A stretch of 64,000 nt of DNA from Pseudomonadota bacterium (GTDB lineage Bacteria; Pseudomonadota; Gammaproteobacteria; Pseudomonadales; Pseudohongiellaceae): positions 182,082 to 246,081 of the forward strand of contig JAQCKF010000002.1 in NCBI GenBank assembly GCA_027592275.1, written 5' to 3'. The notes under the pieces were generated by a model. That model was not told where the DNA came from, made no database searches, and saw nothing but the letters and a program-made list of their open reading frames with translations. Of the stretch, positions 46,036 through 54,050 are shown in pieces. Both the position numbers and the translations under genes were made by a program. Within the stretch, counting starts at the first letter, position 1. Each line of letters opens with the position of its first letter.

Positions 46036-46206
46036 TGCGTTTTTGATGGTGTCTATACCCGGGGGACGCCTGGTGAGGCAGTTGAGCTGCCTACAACAGC
46101 TCTGTATGAGTTTGTCGCTGCTGCGCAGCTTGATAAAACGAAAGTGGTGTGTTTAAAATACCGGCCGCAGTGGCTTTGCCAGTACAAAGACACAAAAAAT
46201 CAATAA
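46036..46206 (+). pseudogene. Coding-like fragment in another frame
   Basis: The frame open from 46036 to the stop at 46206 reads a coherent peptide (DGVYTRGTPGEAVELPTT, ALYEFVAAAQLDKTKVV, then LKYRPQWLCQYKDTKNQ) with no start codon or ribosome site. It lies in the +2 frame relative to the preceding ORF. It may be the 3' end of the same broken gene or of a different lost gene. The family is not recognised. Confidence 0.35.
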
Positions 46207-46220
46207 GGTACTGGCAAAAC
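46173..46220. repeat. 13-bp inverted repeat at the end of the broken ORF
   Basis: gctttgccagtac (46173-46185) and gtactggcaaaac (46208-46220) are inverted repeats with 12 of 13 pairs and a 22-nt AT-rich spacer that contains the stop codon. It is not followed by a T-run. It could be a transcript-end structure, a recombinase site or the scar of a lost element. Confidence 0.6.
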
Positions 46221-46221
46221 A

Positions 46222-46301
46222 TAGAATTTAAGTAAGCCTCTAGCGGTCGATTCAGGGCTAATCCTGGACAAAATTAGAATAAAAACAGAACTAGAATTTA
46301 A
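46222..46301. repeat. AT-rich direct repeats upstream of the recombinase gene
   Basis: tagaatttaa occurs at 46222-46231 and 46292-46301, with a related tagaataaaa at 46275-46284. They lie 57 to 136 nt before the recombinase start, where promoters and recombination sites of serine recombinases are often located. Binding by the recombinase is only a possibility. Confidence 0.4.
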
Positions 46302-46357
46302 CAGGCGTAGCTGTCGAACAATAAGACGGATCGCCAAAGCTGTTAGGGGCAAGATCA

Positions 46358-47038
46358 ATGACTATTTATTCCTACTGCCGGACTTCCGAGCTAGAAGCTT
46401 CACTTGAGCAGGACGAGCTGGAGGCGGTTTTAGAGCCAGAGATGCTGGCCATACAAACCTACTGCCTACTCCAGAGCTGGTTTATGACCCAGGCGCTCAA
46501 AGACTCAAATTGTAATTGGAACCATGAGTTCGGCCGTCGCGATTCGGGCAAGCGATTGATGAGTCTGTTGGCTCCTGGTGATGTGCTTCTGTGCAGCAAG
46601 CTCGAGCGCATCTGCAGCTCCAGTCACGAAGTGATCAAGTTAGTGCAGAAGCTGAAAGAGAAGTCTGTTCAGTTGCACATTGTAGAGCTCGGTGGCGATA
46701 TCACAGATTTGGAACTCAGCGTGAACTTTGCCAAAGTAACCGAGCTTTTTAGCGCGCTCGAAAAACGTAAGTCCGCTGAGCGTATTAAGGGTGTTAAGCA
46801 ACGACAAAGAATGCAGGGACGTTATCTCGGCGGCAGTCGCCCATTTGGCTATATGATTCACGAGAATGGTCGCCTCATTGAAAACCCTATGGAGCAGAGA
46901 GTGCTACGTAGAATTATGGAGCTGAAGAAACTGGGTAAGTCGCTACGTGCGATCTCCAGTGAAGTATCGACGCCAGTAATGCCGGTCAGTTTCAAAACTG
47001 TGCAAAGGCTCTTGCAGCGACACGCACAGCAGCATTAA
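46358..47038 (+). CDS. Serine recombinase (resolvase/invertase family)
   Basis: A 226-aa small serine recombinase. The N-terminal catalytic domain has Y-C-R8-T-S10 (nucleophile Ser10, as in gamma-delta resolvase), then GDVLLCSKLERICSSS, where KLER supplies one active-site Arg (R84). The second Arg expected three residues on is Ser87. A helix rich in charged residues (LFSALEKRKSAERIKGVKQRQ) and a C-terminal helix-turn-helix region (SLRAISSEV, SFKTVQRLLQRH) follow. A good ribosome site (aggggcaagatca) precedes the ATG. It lies 98 nt before lolC with no adjacent transposase; its substrate sites are unknown. Confidence 0.82.
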   Translation: MTIYSYCRTSELEASLEQDELEAVLEPEMLAIQTYCLLQSWFMTQALKDSNCNWNHEFGRRDSGKRLMSLLAPGDVLLCSKLERICSSSHEVIKLVQKLKEKSVQLHIVELGGDITDLELSVNFAKVTELFSALEKRKSAERIKGVKQRQRMQGRYLGGSRPFGYMIHENGRLIENPMEQRVLRRIMELKKLGKSLRAISSEVSTPVMPVSFKTVQRLLQRHAQQH

Positions 47039-47136
47039 TTATTGAGCGCGTGCGGTGGTGATTTTGCTGCGGCACCGATTTACGAAGTTCCGATCCTAAT
47101 TAGAAGTGCCGGGCTAGATTCAAACAAGGTTTGCTC

Positions 47137-48372
47137 ATGCAAAAGCCGTTCTCTGTATTTGTGGGTTTGCGCTACACCTTGGCTCGTAAGCAAAATTTTT
47201 TCCTCTCTTTTGTTTCCTTAATATCCATGCTTGGCGTAAGCCTCGGTGTAATGATTCTGATCGTCGCGTTGTCGGTGATGAATGGCTCTATCGATACGCT
47301 GCGCGCCGATGCGCTGAAGTCGGTTCCCCATGTCACGGTCGCAGGCAGCAAAGTGACGACGAACTGGAATGAACTGGCCAACATAGCACTGGCCTCTCCC
47401 AGCGTAATCTCAGCGGCACCCTATCTCGAGGGTGAGGCAAATATCCTGTATCAAGGAAATAACCGCTTTGTCAGTCTCCGTGGTGTCGAGGGGGTGCTTG
47501 AAGCGGATGTGGTCGACAACCCTAGTTTCGGCTATAGGGATCTGCTCATAGCACTTTCCGAAACAGAAAACGGCATCATACTGGGAGCACAGCTCGCGGG
47601 TAGCTTGGGTATATATAATCACGCGGATATTTCGGTTACTGCCTTGGGTAGCTTGCTTGCTCGGAATCTTGCCGACACCCAAGGATTTACCGTTGTCGGC
47701 TACGCTGATTTTGGTGCCTACGGAAATAGCGATACGGGGTTAGTTAATCTTGCTCAGGCCCAGCAGTTATTTGCACAAAATTCGGCGTCACAACTACAGC
47801 TTAGATTGCGCGTCGATGATGTGTTTAATGCCAAGGCGATCGCAGAAGACTTGTTTGGGGATTATCCGGATTTGAGCTTGCAGTCGTGGGATGAAGCACA
47901 GGCTAGTTTGTTTAACGCGCTGCGTATGGAGAAGGTGCTTACGAGTTTCATGCTGTTGATGATCGTTGTAGTAGGTGCTGTAAATATCGTCTCTACCTTA
48001 GTTATGGTTGTCGCAGACAAGGGGGCGGACGTGGCAATCCTGCGGACCATGGGTGCCAGCAGGAGCACGATCATGAAAATATTCGTCGTGCAGGGCTTAG
48101 TAGCGGGATTCTTGGGGACATTGATCGGTGCGATTCTGGGCACGCTCTTGGCCGCTAATATTACCGATATTAGCCTTATCCTCGAGAGGATTATAAATTC
48201 ATTGGCGAGTGATTCGAATCGTTATTTTATTTCCCATTTACAGACTCAGATCGAATGGGGGGAGGTGGCGCTGATCTGTATCGCGGCGCTGACAATTAGT
48301 TTTCTCGCGACGCTGTATCCAGCATACCGCGCTAGTAAAATTCAGGCGGCGGAAGTGCTGCGCTATGAGTAG
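47137..48372 (+). CDS. lolC: Lipoprotein-releasing ABC transporter permease LolC
   Basis: Inner-membrane subunit of LolCDE, which extracts mature lipoproteins and hands them to LolA. The 411-aa protein has an N-terminal helix after the LRYTLARKQNFFLSFVSLIS region, a large periplasmic MacB-like domain, and three C-terminal helices of the FtsX fold (LMIVVVGAVNIVSTLVMVV; ILRTMGASRSTIMKIF). The ATG at 47137 sits 7 nt after aagg; a TTG two codons earlier is less well placed. Confidence 0.93.
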   Translation: MQKPFSVFVGLRYTLARKQNFFLSFVSLISMLGVSLGVMILIVALSVMNGSIDTLRADALKSVPHVTVAGSKVTTNWNELANIALASPSVISAAPYLEGEANILYQGNNRFVSLRGVEGVLEADVVDNPSFGYRDLLIALSETENGIILGAQLAGSLGIYNHADISVTALGSLLARNLADTQGFTVVGYADFGAYGNSDTGLVNLAQAQQLFAQNSASQLQLRLRVDDVFNAKAIAEDLFGDYPDLSLQSWDEAQASLFNALRMEKVLTSFMLLMIVVVGAVNIVSTLVMVVADKGADVAILRTMGASRSTIMKIFVVQGLVAGFLGTLIGAILGTLLAANITDISLILERIINSLASDSNRYFISHLQTQIEWGEVALICIAALTISFLATLYPAYRASKIQAAEVLRYE

Positions 48373-48381
48373 TAGGAAGAC

Positions 48382-49068
48382 ATGACGGAGAATTCGACAG
48401 TAGTGACCTGCGAGCAGCTTGAGAAAACTTATTCCCAAGGGCCGCAGCTTGTGAAGGTATTACAGGGCGTGAATCTGCAGGTCGGTCGCGGCGAGCGAAT
48501 AGCGATCGTAGGCAGTTCTGGCTCCGGCAAGACCACCTTGCTGAATCTCTTAGGCGGCCTCGATCTGCCTACTACCGGTAAGGTCACCATAGCGGGCAAG
48601 GACCTGGCTCTGGTCGATGAGACAGAGCGTGGGCTTTTACGCAACAAGCACCTTGGCTTCGTGTATCAATTTCACCATTTGCTAGGCGAGTTTTCGGCGC
48701 TAGAGAATGTGTGCATGCCGCTGTTAATAGGCAGGCTATCAATGACTGAGGCTGCCGAGCGGGCTCGAGTTATGTTAGATAAGGTGGGCCTAGATTCTCG
48801 ATTACAGCACAAACCTTCCGAACTCTCCGGTGGCGAGCGGCAACGAGTGGCGATTGCCCGCGCCTTGGTAACTGAGCCGAGCTGTGTCTTGCTCGATGAA
48901 CCTACCGGTAACCTCGATCGGAATACGGCGAACGAAATTCATGCGCTAATGAACGACTTGAATGAAAAGCTAGGGATAAGTTTCATCGTGGTCACACATG
49001 ATGAGCTGTTAGCATCCTCTATGGAGCGCAAGTTCCTTCTCGCCGACGGACTACTGCGTGAGCAATAA
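48382..49068 (+). CDS. lolD: Lipoprotein-releasing ABC transporter ATPase LolD
   Basis: ATPase of LolCDE. The 228-aa protein has Walker A (GSSGSGKTT), the Q-loop region [18 protein letters not shown] typical of LolD/MacB ATPases, signature LSGGERQRV, Walker [13 protein letters not shown] and the H-loop VVTHDE. It lies 9 nt after lolC and overlaps lolE by 11 nt. Confidence 0.97.
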   Translation: MTENSTVVTCEQLEKTYSQGPQLVKVLQGVNLQVGRGERIAIVGSSGSGKTTLLNLLGGLDLPTTGKVTIAGKDLALVDETERGLLRNKHLGFVYQFHHLLGEFSALENVCMPLLIGRLSMTEAAERARVMLDKVGLDSRLQHKPSELSGGERQRVAIARALVTEPSCVLLDEPTGNLDRNTANEIHALMNDLNEKLGISFIVVTHDELLASSMERKFLLADGLLREQ

Positions 49069-50317
49069 GCCGCTAGCCTTGTCGCGTTTCGTGGCGTTTC
49101 GCTACGTGAGCGCCGGTAAGAGTAGTCATCTAGTTTCCTTCATGTCTGCTATTTCTATCTTCGGCCTGGCCTTGGGCCTGGCTATCCTCGTTATTGTGCT
49201 CTCGGTGATGAATGGCTTCGATAAGGAGATGCGGCAGAGCGTTCTCGGTATAGTGCCGCATATCACTATTAGTACAGAAGAAAACCTCAATGAAGCGCAG
49301 TGGCAGGAGATTCGCGCCACAATTCAGCAGAATCCTGCCGTTGTTGCGGTCTCGCCAGTAATTCAGGCCATCGGAGTCGCAGCGACGGAGGGAAGTCACA
49401 AGGGTGTAGTAATCAATGGCATCGATGCCGAACTCGAGGCTGAGTCTTCAGCTATCAATCGTTTCATGCGTGCGGGTGACCTTGGTGCACTAATCGATAA
49501 TCGCTGGGGTGTCGTGCTTGGGCAGACACTCGCAAACAGATTGGGTGTTAAGCTAGGGGATAATATCGATCTTTTCTCGACGGCGATCTCTATAAATCCG
49601 ATTACTCCGCTAGCTACGTTCAAGGGCTTTGACGTAGTGGGAATATACCGGGTTGGGGCTGAAGAGCTAGATGGCAATCTGGTGATGATTAATCTCTCCG
49701 CGGCACGCGCGTTGTTTAGATTGCGTACCCCTTACAACGCTGTACATATCCGAACTGTCGATGTATTGCAGGCCGAAATGGTTCGCCAGGAAATCATGAA
49801 TGATTTGCCAGGGGTATTGCGCAGCGAGAGTTGGTTGGCGACGCTGGGTGCGATCTATGAGAATATCCAGTTCTCCCGTGGGATCATTAGCTTTATGCTA
49901 TGGCTTTTAATTGGTGTTGCTGCCTTTAATTTGGTTGTTAGCCTCATCATGATAGTGCGAGACAAGCGTAGCGACATTGCGATATTGAGAACGCTAGGGG
50001 CGAGCCCGAAGACCATCAAGCGCATCTTCATGTGGCAGGGCTGCTTTATCGGTCTCACCGGCATCGTATTTGGGGTGGTGCTGGGCGTGTTGGGTTCGCT
50101 ATATGTTAGTCAGTTCGCAGCCTTTATAGAGGTTACATTCTCCATTCAGATACTGAATGCCGAAGTCTACCCAATTGATTTTCTTCCCTCGGAGTTAAAT
50201 TTCCTCGATGTAGTTACTGTCGCGTCTGGAGTGCTCGTGCTTTCGCTGCTGGCGACTATCTATCCAGCATCGAGGGCGGCAGCGGTCCAGCCAGCCGATG
50301 CTCTGCGCCACGAATAG
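49058..50317 (+). CDS. lolE: Lipoprotein-releasing ABC transporter permease LolE
   Basis: The second permease of LolCDE, 419 aa, with the same FtsX/MacB topology as LolC. It begins LSRFVAFRYVSAGKSSHLVSF-like sequence and has IMIVRDKRSDIAILRTLGASP in the cytoplasmic coupling region. It starts at a GTG inside the 3' end of lolD. Having both LolC- and LolE-type permeases indicates the heterodimeric Lol system rather than the single LolF type. Confidence 0.94.
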   Translation: MSNKPLALSRFVAFRYVSAGKSSHLVSFMSAISIFGLALGLAILVIVLSVMNGFDKEMRQSVLGIVPHITISTEENLNEAQWQEIRATIQQNPAVVAVSPVIQAIGVAATEGSHKGVVINGIDAELEAESSAINRFMRAGDLGALIDNRWGVVLGQTLANRLGVKLGDNIDLFSTAISINPITPLATFKGFDVVGIYRVGAEELDGNLVMINLSAARALFRLRTPYNAVHIRTVDVLQAEMVRQEIMNDLPGVLRSESWLATLGAIYENIQFSRGIISFMLWLLIGVAAFNLVVSLIMIVRDKRSDIAILRTLGASPKTIKRIFMWQGCFIGLTGIVFGVVLGVLGSLYVSQFAAFIEVTFSIQILNAEVYPIDFLPSELNFLDVVTVASGVLVLSLLATIYPASRAAAVQPADALRHE

Positions 50318-50401
50318 ATTTCCCTTAGCTCGCTTTATCCTCCAGTGTTTTCTATAACTTATAAAAGAAGGTATAGGTACCAGAGGTAGATAGGGGAATC
50401 G

Positions 50402-52822
50402 ATGCGCTGCGCCTTACTGTTGATATGCGCAGGCATTGCGAGCGTCACCTTCGTTGCTGATGTCTCAATCGCCCTAACATTCTCGTTGATTTGTATCGTC
50501 CTCTTGCTCTTCGCTTTATTGCTAACAGAACTGCTGCTAGCCGAGCTGTCGAAGGCGGCGAATATTCTTCGCCGATTAGTTATAGGATTGCTGTTAGTTT
50601 CGATGGGCGTAGTTTGGCACCTTAACTGGGCCAGCGATCTTATTGGTAAGCGCCTGCCAGAAATACTCGAAGGGAAAACGCTTCAGGTTGAGGGCCTCGT
50701 GACCGGTCTGCCGGAACGCTCATTGATTGCGCAGAATTTTCAGTTTGAGATCCTGCGCGCGCCATCAAGATTCTTTCCGCGTAAGGTGATTCTCAATTAC
50801 TACGGCGGCGCCACCGTAATCCCTGGTCAGTATTGGCGTTTTGCGGTACGACTCAACCGTCCCCACGGATTTTCCAACCCCGGTGGCTTCGATTACGAGG
50901 CATGGTTGTTTCAGCGAGGGATTAGCGCGCGGGGCTATGTGCGTGATTCTCTCTCGAATCAATTGATAGCAGATCCATCAACAGCAGTTAGCTTCCCGGC
51001 CCCGGTATGGCTGCACTCGGCACGCTATTCGCTAAGGATTAAGTTGCAGCGAATGTTAGCCGGCTCTGAATACGGCGGCCTCTTGATCGCTTTGCTGCTA
51101 GGCGATAGGTCTGCCATATCGAAGGACAGCTGGGAGCTTTTTACCGCAACGGGAAGCAATCACCTGTTTGTTATATCGGGGCTGCACATCGGCATGATCA
51201 GTGGTTTCGCGTTTTGGTTGGCGTTAGTTGTTGGTAGGCTGGCTCGCATTAGCCGGCTCGTTCCCGCTCAAAAATTTGCCGCATTCTTTGGGCTAGGAGC
51301 TGCCTTTATCTATGCGTTGCTCGCGGGCTTTAGCTTACCGACGCAGCGCGCGTTTATTATGATCGCCGTGCTAATCTGCGGTCTCTTCTGGAATGCGCGC
51401 TATCAAGTTTCTTTTCGGATTCTACTAGCGGTGTTTGTTGTTCTGTTGCTAAACCCGCTCGCGCTGACCAGTAGTGGTTTCTGGCTATCGTTCATAGCGG
51501 TGGCTGCTCTACTAGCGTTCGCCGGTTCTTTTCAAACGCGTACAAGTATCGATCAAATAGAAGTCTCGTTTGGCGAAAGATTGAAAGGGACTGCTAGGCT
51601 TTTCGTTCAACCTCAACTCATCGTTTTCGTCGCGCTGGGGATGCCGCTGATTTTCTTCACGCAGCAGCTCTCGCTGCTAGCTCCTGTGGTTAATATTATC
51701 GCCATTCCAGTTGTCGGCTTTTTGATCGTGCCGGTCTGTTTTGCGTCCTTGCTTGTGAGCTTCGTACATGAGCCCGCGGCGATTCTACTGTTGGCTGTGG
51801 CTGACGGCACTATCTCATTACTCATTGGCTTTATGGAGTTCTTGGTGGCGTGGGGCGCCGACTCTTTTCAACTACAGGTAGCGCAACCTAACAGTTGGAA
51901 TGTGTTGGCCCTGTTCTTTGCTGTGCTGTTGTTACTGCTGCCGGAGGCGGTATGTCGAAGAGCTCTCGTCATACCATTGATGTTATGCGTACTGCCGATA
52001 CCAGAGCGTTTTAAATCGTCGGCCGGCGAGAACAAATTCCTAAGAGTGCATGTAGTCGATGTAGGACAGGGCCTCGCCGTGATCATTCAGACTCGCCATC
52101 ACGCTCTTCTTTATGACACAGGTGCGAACCTCAGCCCCGATTTTAATATCGGTTCCGCCGTAGTTGTGCCTGCACTTCGTTCGCTAGGCATTCACGCACT
52201 CGATGTTGTCGTGGTCAGTCATGGCGACAATGATCATGCGGGTGGGCTACTCGGTATTGAGCCGAAACTAAGAATAAGAAAGCTGATAAGCAACCGAAAG
52301 GATTTGAGCACGAAGCTGCCTGTTCAGTTGTGCACCCATAACAAAGGTTGGAATTGGGATGGCATCGAATTTCGCTTCCTGCAAAGCGCTGTAGAGTATT
52401 CCTCGGAGAACAATAACTCCTGTGTGTTGCAGATTCGCTCGAAGGTGGGCAACGTCTTACTCCCGGGAGATATCGAGAGCCAGGCGGAGGCACAACTAGC
52501 GAGAAGCTATGGCAGGGAACTCACGAGTGAGGTGTTGCTTGCTCCACATCATGGGAGTAGAAGTTCTTCGAGCTACGCCTTGCTCAAGCGGGTCGAACCT
52601 AGCTTCGTGGTGTTCTCCGCCGGCTACCACAATAGCTTTGGCCATCCTCACAAAGCGGTCGTTACACGCTACGGTGAATTCGCCAGTAAGACTCTTAATA
52701 CCGCAGACAGTGGCATGATTAGCTTCGAATTTAGTGAGAAAATTAACGAAGATGGAGCCCAGAAGGATCAATCCATTCACATTAGCCAATACCGGAAACA
52801 AAATTCTCGATATTGGCATTAA
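50402..52822 (+). CDS. comEC: ComEC/Rec2 DNA-uptake channel protein
   Basis: Inner-membrane protein that passes single-stranded DNA into the cytoplasm during natural transformation. The 806-aa protein has several N-terminal membrane helices, an OB-like periplasmic domain (around EGLVTGLPERS), the competence membrane domain starting LFVISGLHIGMISG, and a C-terminal metallo-beta-lactamase domain with VVVSHGDNDHAGG, LLPGDIE and APHHGSRSSS. All parts are intact, so DNA uptake capacity is plausible if pilus genes exist elsewhere. Confidence 0.96.
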   Translation: MRCALLLICAGIASVTFVADVSIALTFSLICIVLLLFALLLTELLLAELSKAANILRRLVIGLLLVSMGVVWHLNWASDLIGKRLPEILEGKTLQVEGLVTGLPERSLIAQNFQFEILRAPSRFFPRKVILNYYGGATVIPGQYWRFAVRLNRPHGFSNPGGFDYEAWLFQRGISARGYVRDSLSNQLIADPSTAVSFPAPVWLHSARYSLRIKLQRMLAGSEYGGLLIALLLGDRSAISKDSWELFTATGSNHLFVISGLHIGMISGFAFWLALVVGRLARISRLVPAQKFAAFFGLGAAFIYALLAGFSLPTQRAFIMIAVLICGLFWNARYQVSFRILLAVFVVLLLNPLALTSSGFWLSFIAVAALLAFAGSFQTRTSIDQIEVSFGERLKGTARLFVQPQLIVFVALGMPLIFFTQQLSLLAPVVNIIAIPVVGFLIVPVCFASLLVSFVHEPAAILLLAVADGTISLLIGFMEFLVAWGADSFQLQVAQPNSWNVLALFFAVLLLLLPEAVCRRALVIPLMLCVLPIPERFKSSAGENKFLRVHVVDVGQGLAVIIQTRHHALLYDTGANLSPDFNIGSAVVVPALRSLGIHALDVVVVSHGDNDHAGGLLGIEPKLRIRKLISNRKDLSTKLPVQLCTHNKGWNWDGIEFRFLQSAVEYSSENNNSCVLQIRSKVGNVLLPGDIESQAEAQLARSYGRELTSEVLLAPHHGSRSSSSYALLKRVEPSFVVFSAGYHNSFGHPHKAVVTRYGEFASKTLNTADSGMISFEFSEKINEDGAQKDQSIHISQYRKQNSRYWH

Positions 52823-52932
52823 TCAGACCTACGATTGATGCCGATAAGTCTACTACCCAGTGCTGACCGTCTGCGTAGGCCGTGTACTGGTGGATATGGT
52901 AGAGTTATCAATCGACTTTTTGGAGGAAACAC

Positions 52933-53553
52933 GTGGTAGAAATAATTCGGGCTGGCGGCTGGCTGATGTTGCCCATTATTCTTTGTTCCATCTTAGCGAT
53001 AGCTATCGTTATAGAGCGATTCTGGAGTCTGAGCGCTGCCCGCATCTCGCCTAAATACGTTCTAGCACAGGTATGGACTTGGTTAAAAAATAATCAATTG
53101 GATTCCAGTAAGCTTCGTGAGCTGCGGATATCATCTCCACTGGGTCAGATTCTGGCAGCAGGACTGCTTAGCTCCAAATACGGTAGAGCGGCGATGATCG
53201 AGAGTATAGAGCAGTCTGCCGCCCAAGTTATCCATGACATGGAACGTTACCTGAACACCTTAGGCACGATAGCGGCGATCACGCCGCTGTTGGGCCTATT
53301 AGGCACGGTTGTCGGCATGATTCGCGTGTTCAGCGAGATCATGTTGCAGGGCACCGGCAATGCAAATGCGCTGGCTGGCGGTATCTCCGAGGCGTTGATA
53401 TCGACAGCGGCTGGACTCACCGTCGCGATACTTGCTTATATGGCTCATCGTCACTTCACGCGTAAGGTCGAATCTCTAGTGCTGACCCTAGAGCAGGAAT
53501 CGATCAAGCTAGTCGATGCGCTGCACAGCGATCGTAAAGTGGAAGTAAAATAG
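52933..53553 (+). CDS. exbB: MotA/TolQ/ExbB family proton channel
   Basis: A 206-aa three-helix protein of the ExbB/TolQ family, which with an ExbD partner converts proton motive force into energy for outer-membrane processes. The first helix is LMLPIILCSILAIAIVIERFW; the conserved pore region is LGLLGTVVGMIRVF and GGISEALISTAAGLTVAI. GTG start after a strong ribosome site (tggaggaaacac). Location before exbD and msbA matches the unlinked exbB-exbD pair of Pseudomonas-type genomes; the TonB partner is not here. Confidence 0.93.
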   Translation: MVEIIRAGGWLMLPIILCSILAIAIVIERFWSLSAARISPKYVLAQVWTWLKNNQLDSSKLRELRISSPLGQILAAGLLSSKYGRAAMIESIEQSAAQVIHDMERYLNTLGTIAAITPLLGLLGTVVGMIRVFSEIMLQGTGNANALAGGISEALISTAAGLTVAILAYMAHRHFTRKVESLVLTLEQESIKLVDALHSDRKVEVK

Positions 53554-53588
53554 TGCAGTTAGAGAAGAGTTAGAGAGAACACAGCAAC

Positions 53589-54050
53589 TTGAAATTCAAA
53601 CGAGCCAATCGTGAAGAACTCGCCATCAATATGACACCGCTCATAGACGTGGTGTTTCTGCTGCTTATCTTCTTCATGGTAACCACAACATTTAGCCGTG
53701 AGACACGGCTGCTCGTGAATCTGCCAGAGGCCAACGCCGAGGCAGCAGAGAGTAATCCCGCGCAAATAGAGATCCTGGTCGCCAGAGATGGTAGTTTCTC
53801 GATCAATGGCAGGGCGCTGATCAATTCCAGGATCCAGACGCTGGTACAGGGCTTGGAGATTGAGTCGGGCGGTAATCACAACTTGCCGATCTTGTTGATC
53901 GCCGATGCCGATGCAACCCATCAATCTGTTGTGACAGCTATGGATGGTATTGGTCAATCTGGATTTACCCGACTCAACATCGCCACACAGCGGCCTCAGG
54001 AATTCGAGCAACTTGAACAATCGGGATCTACCCCAGCTGACCAGTTATGA
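53589..54050 (+). CDS. exbD: ExbD/TolR family biopolymer transport protein
   Basis: A 153-aa single-span protein; its helix INMTPLIDVVFLLLIFFMV contains the essential membrane aspartate (D20). The periplasmic C-terminal domain includes VARDGSFSINGRAL and a LIADADATHQSVVTAMD segment. It starts with TTG 36 nt after exbB, and its stop overlaps the msbA start as ATGA. Confidence 0.94.
   Translation: MKFKRANREELAINMTPLIDVVFLLLIFFMVTTTFSRETRLLVNLPEANAEAAESNPAQIEILVARDGSFSINGRALINSRIQTLVQGLEIESGGNHNLPILLIADADATHQSVVTAMDGIGQSGFTRLNIATQRPQEFEQLEQSGSTPADQL

Noticed and set aside
46173..46220. The inverted repeat considered as an integron attC site linked to the intI remnant
   Set aside because: It lacks the RYYYAAC and GTTRRRY core boxes and the bulged-base layout of attC, and lies 38 kb from the integrase remnant.
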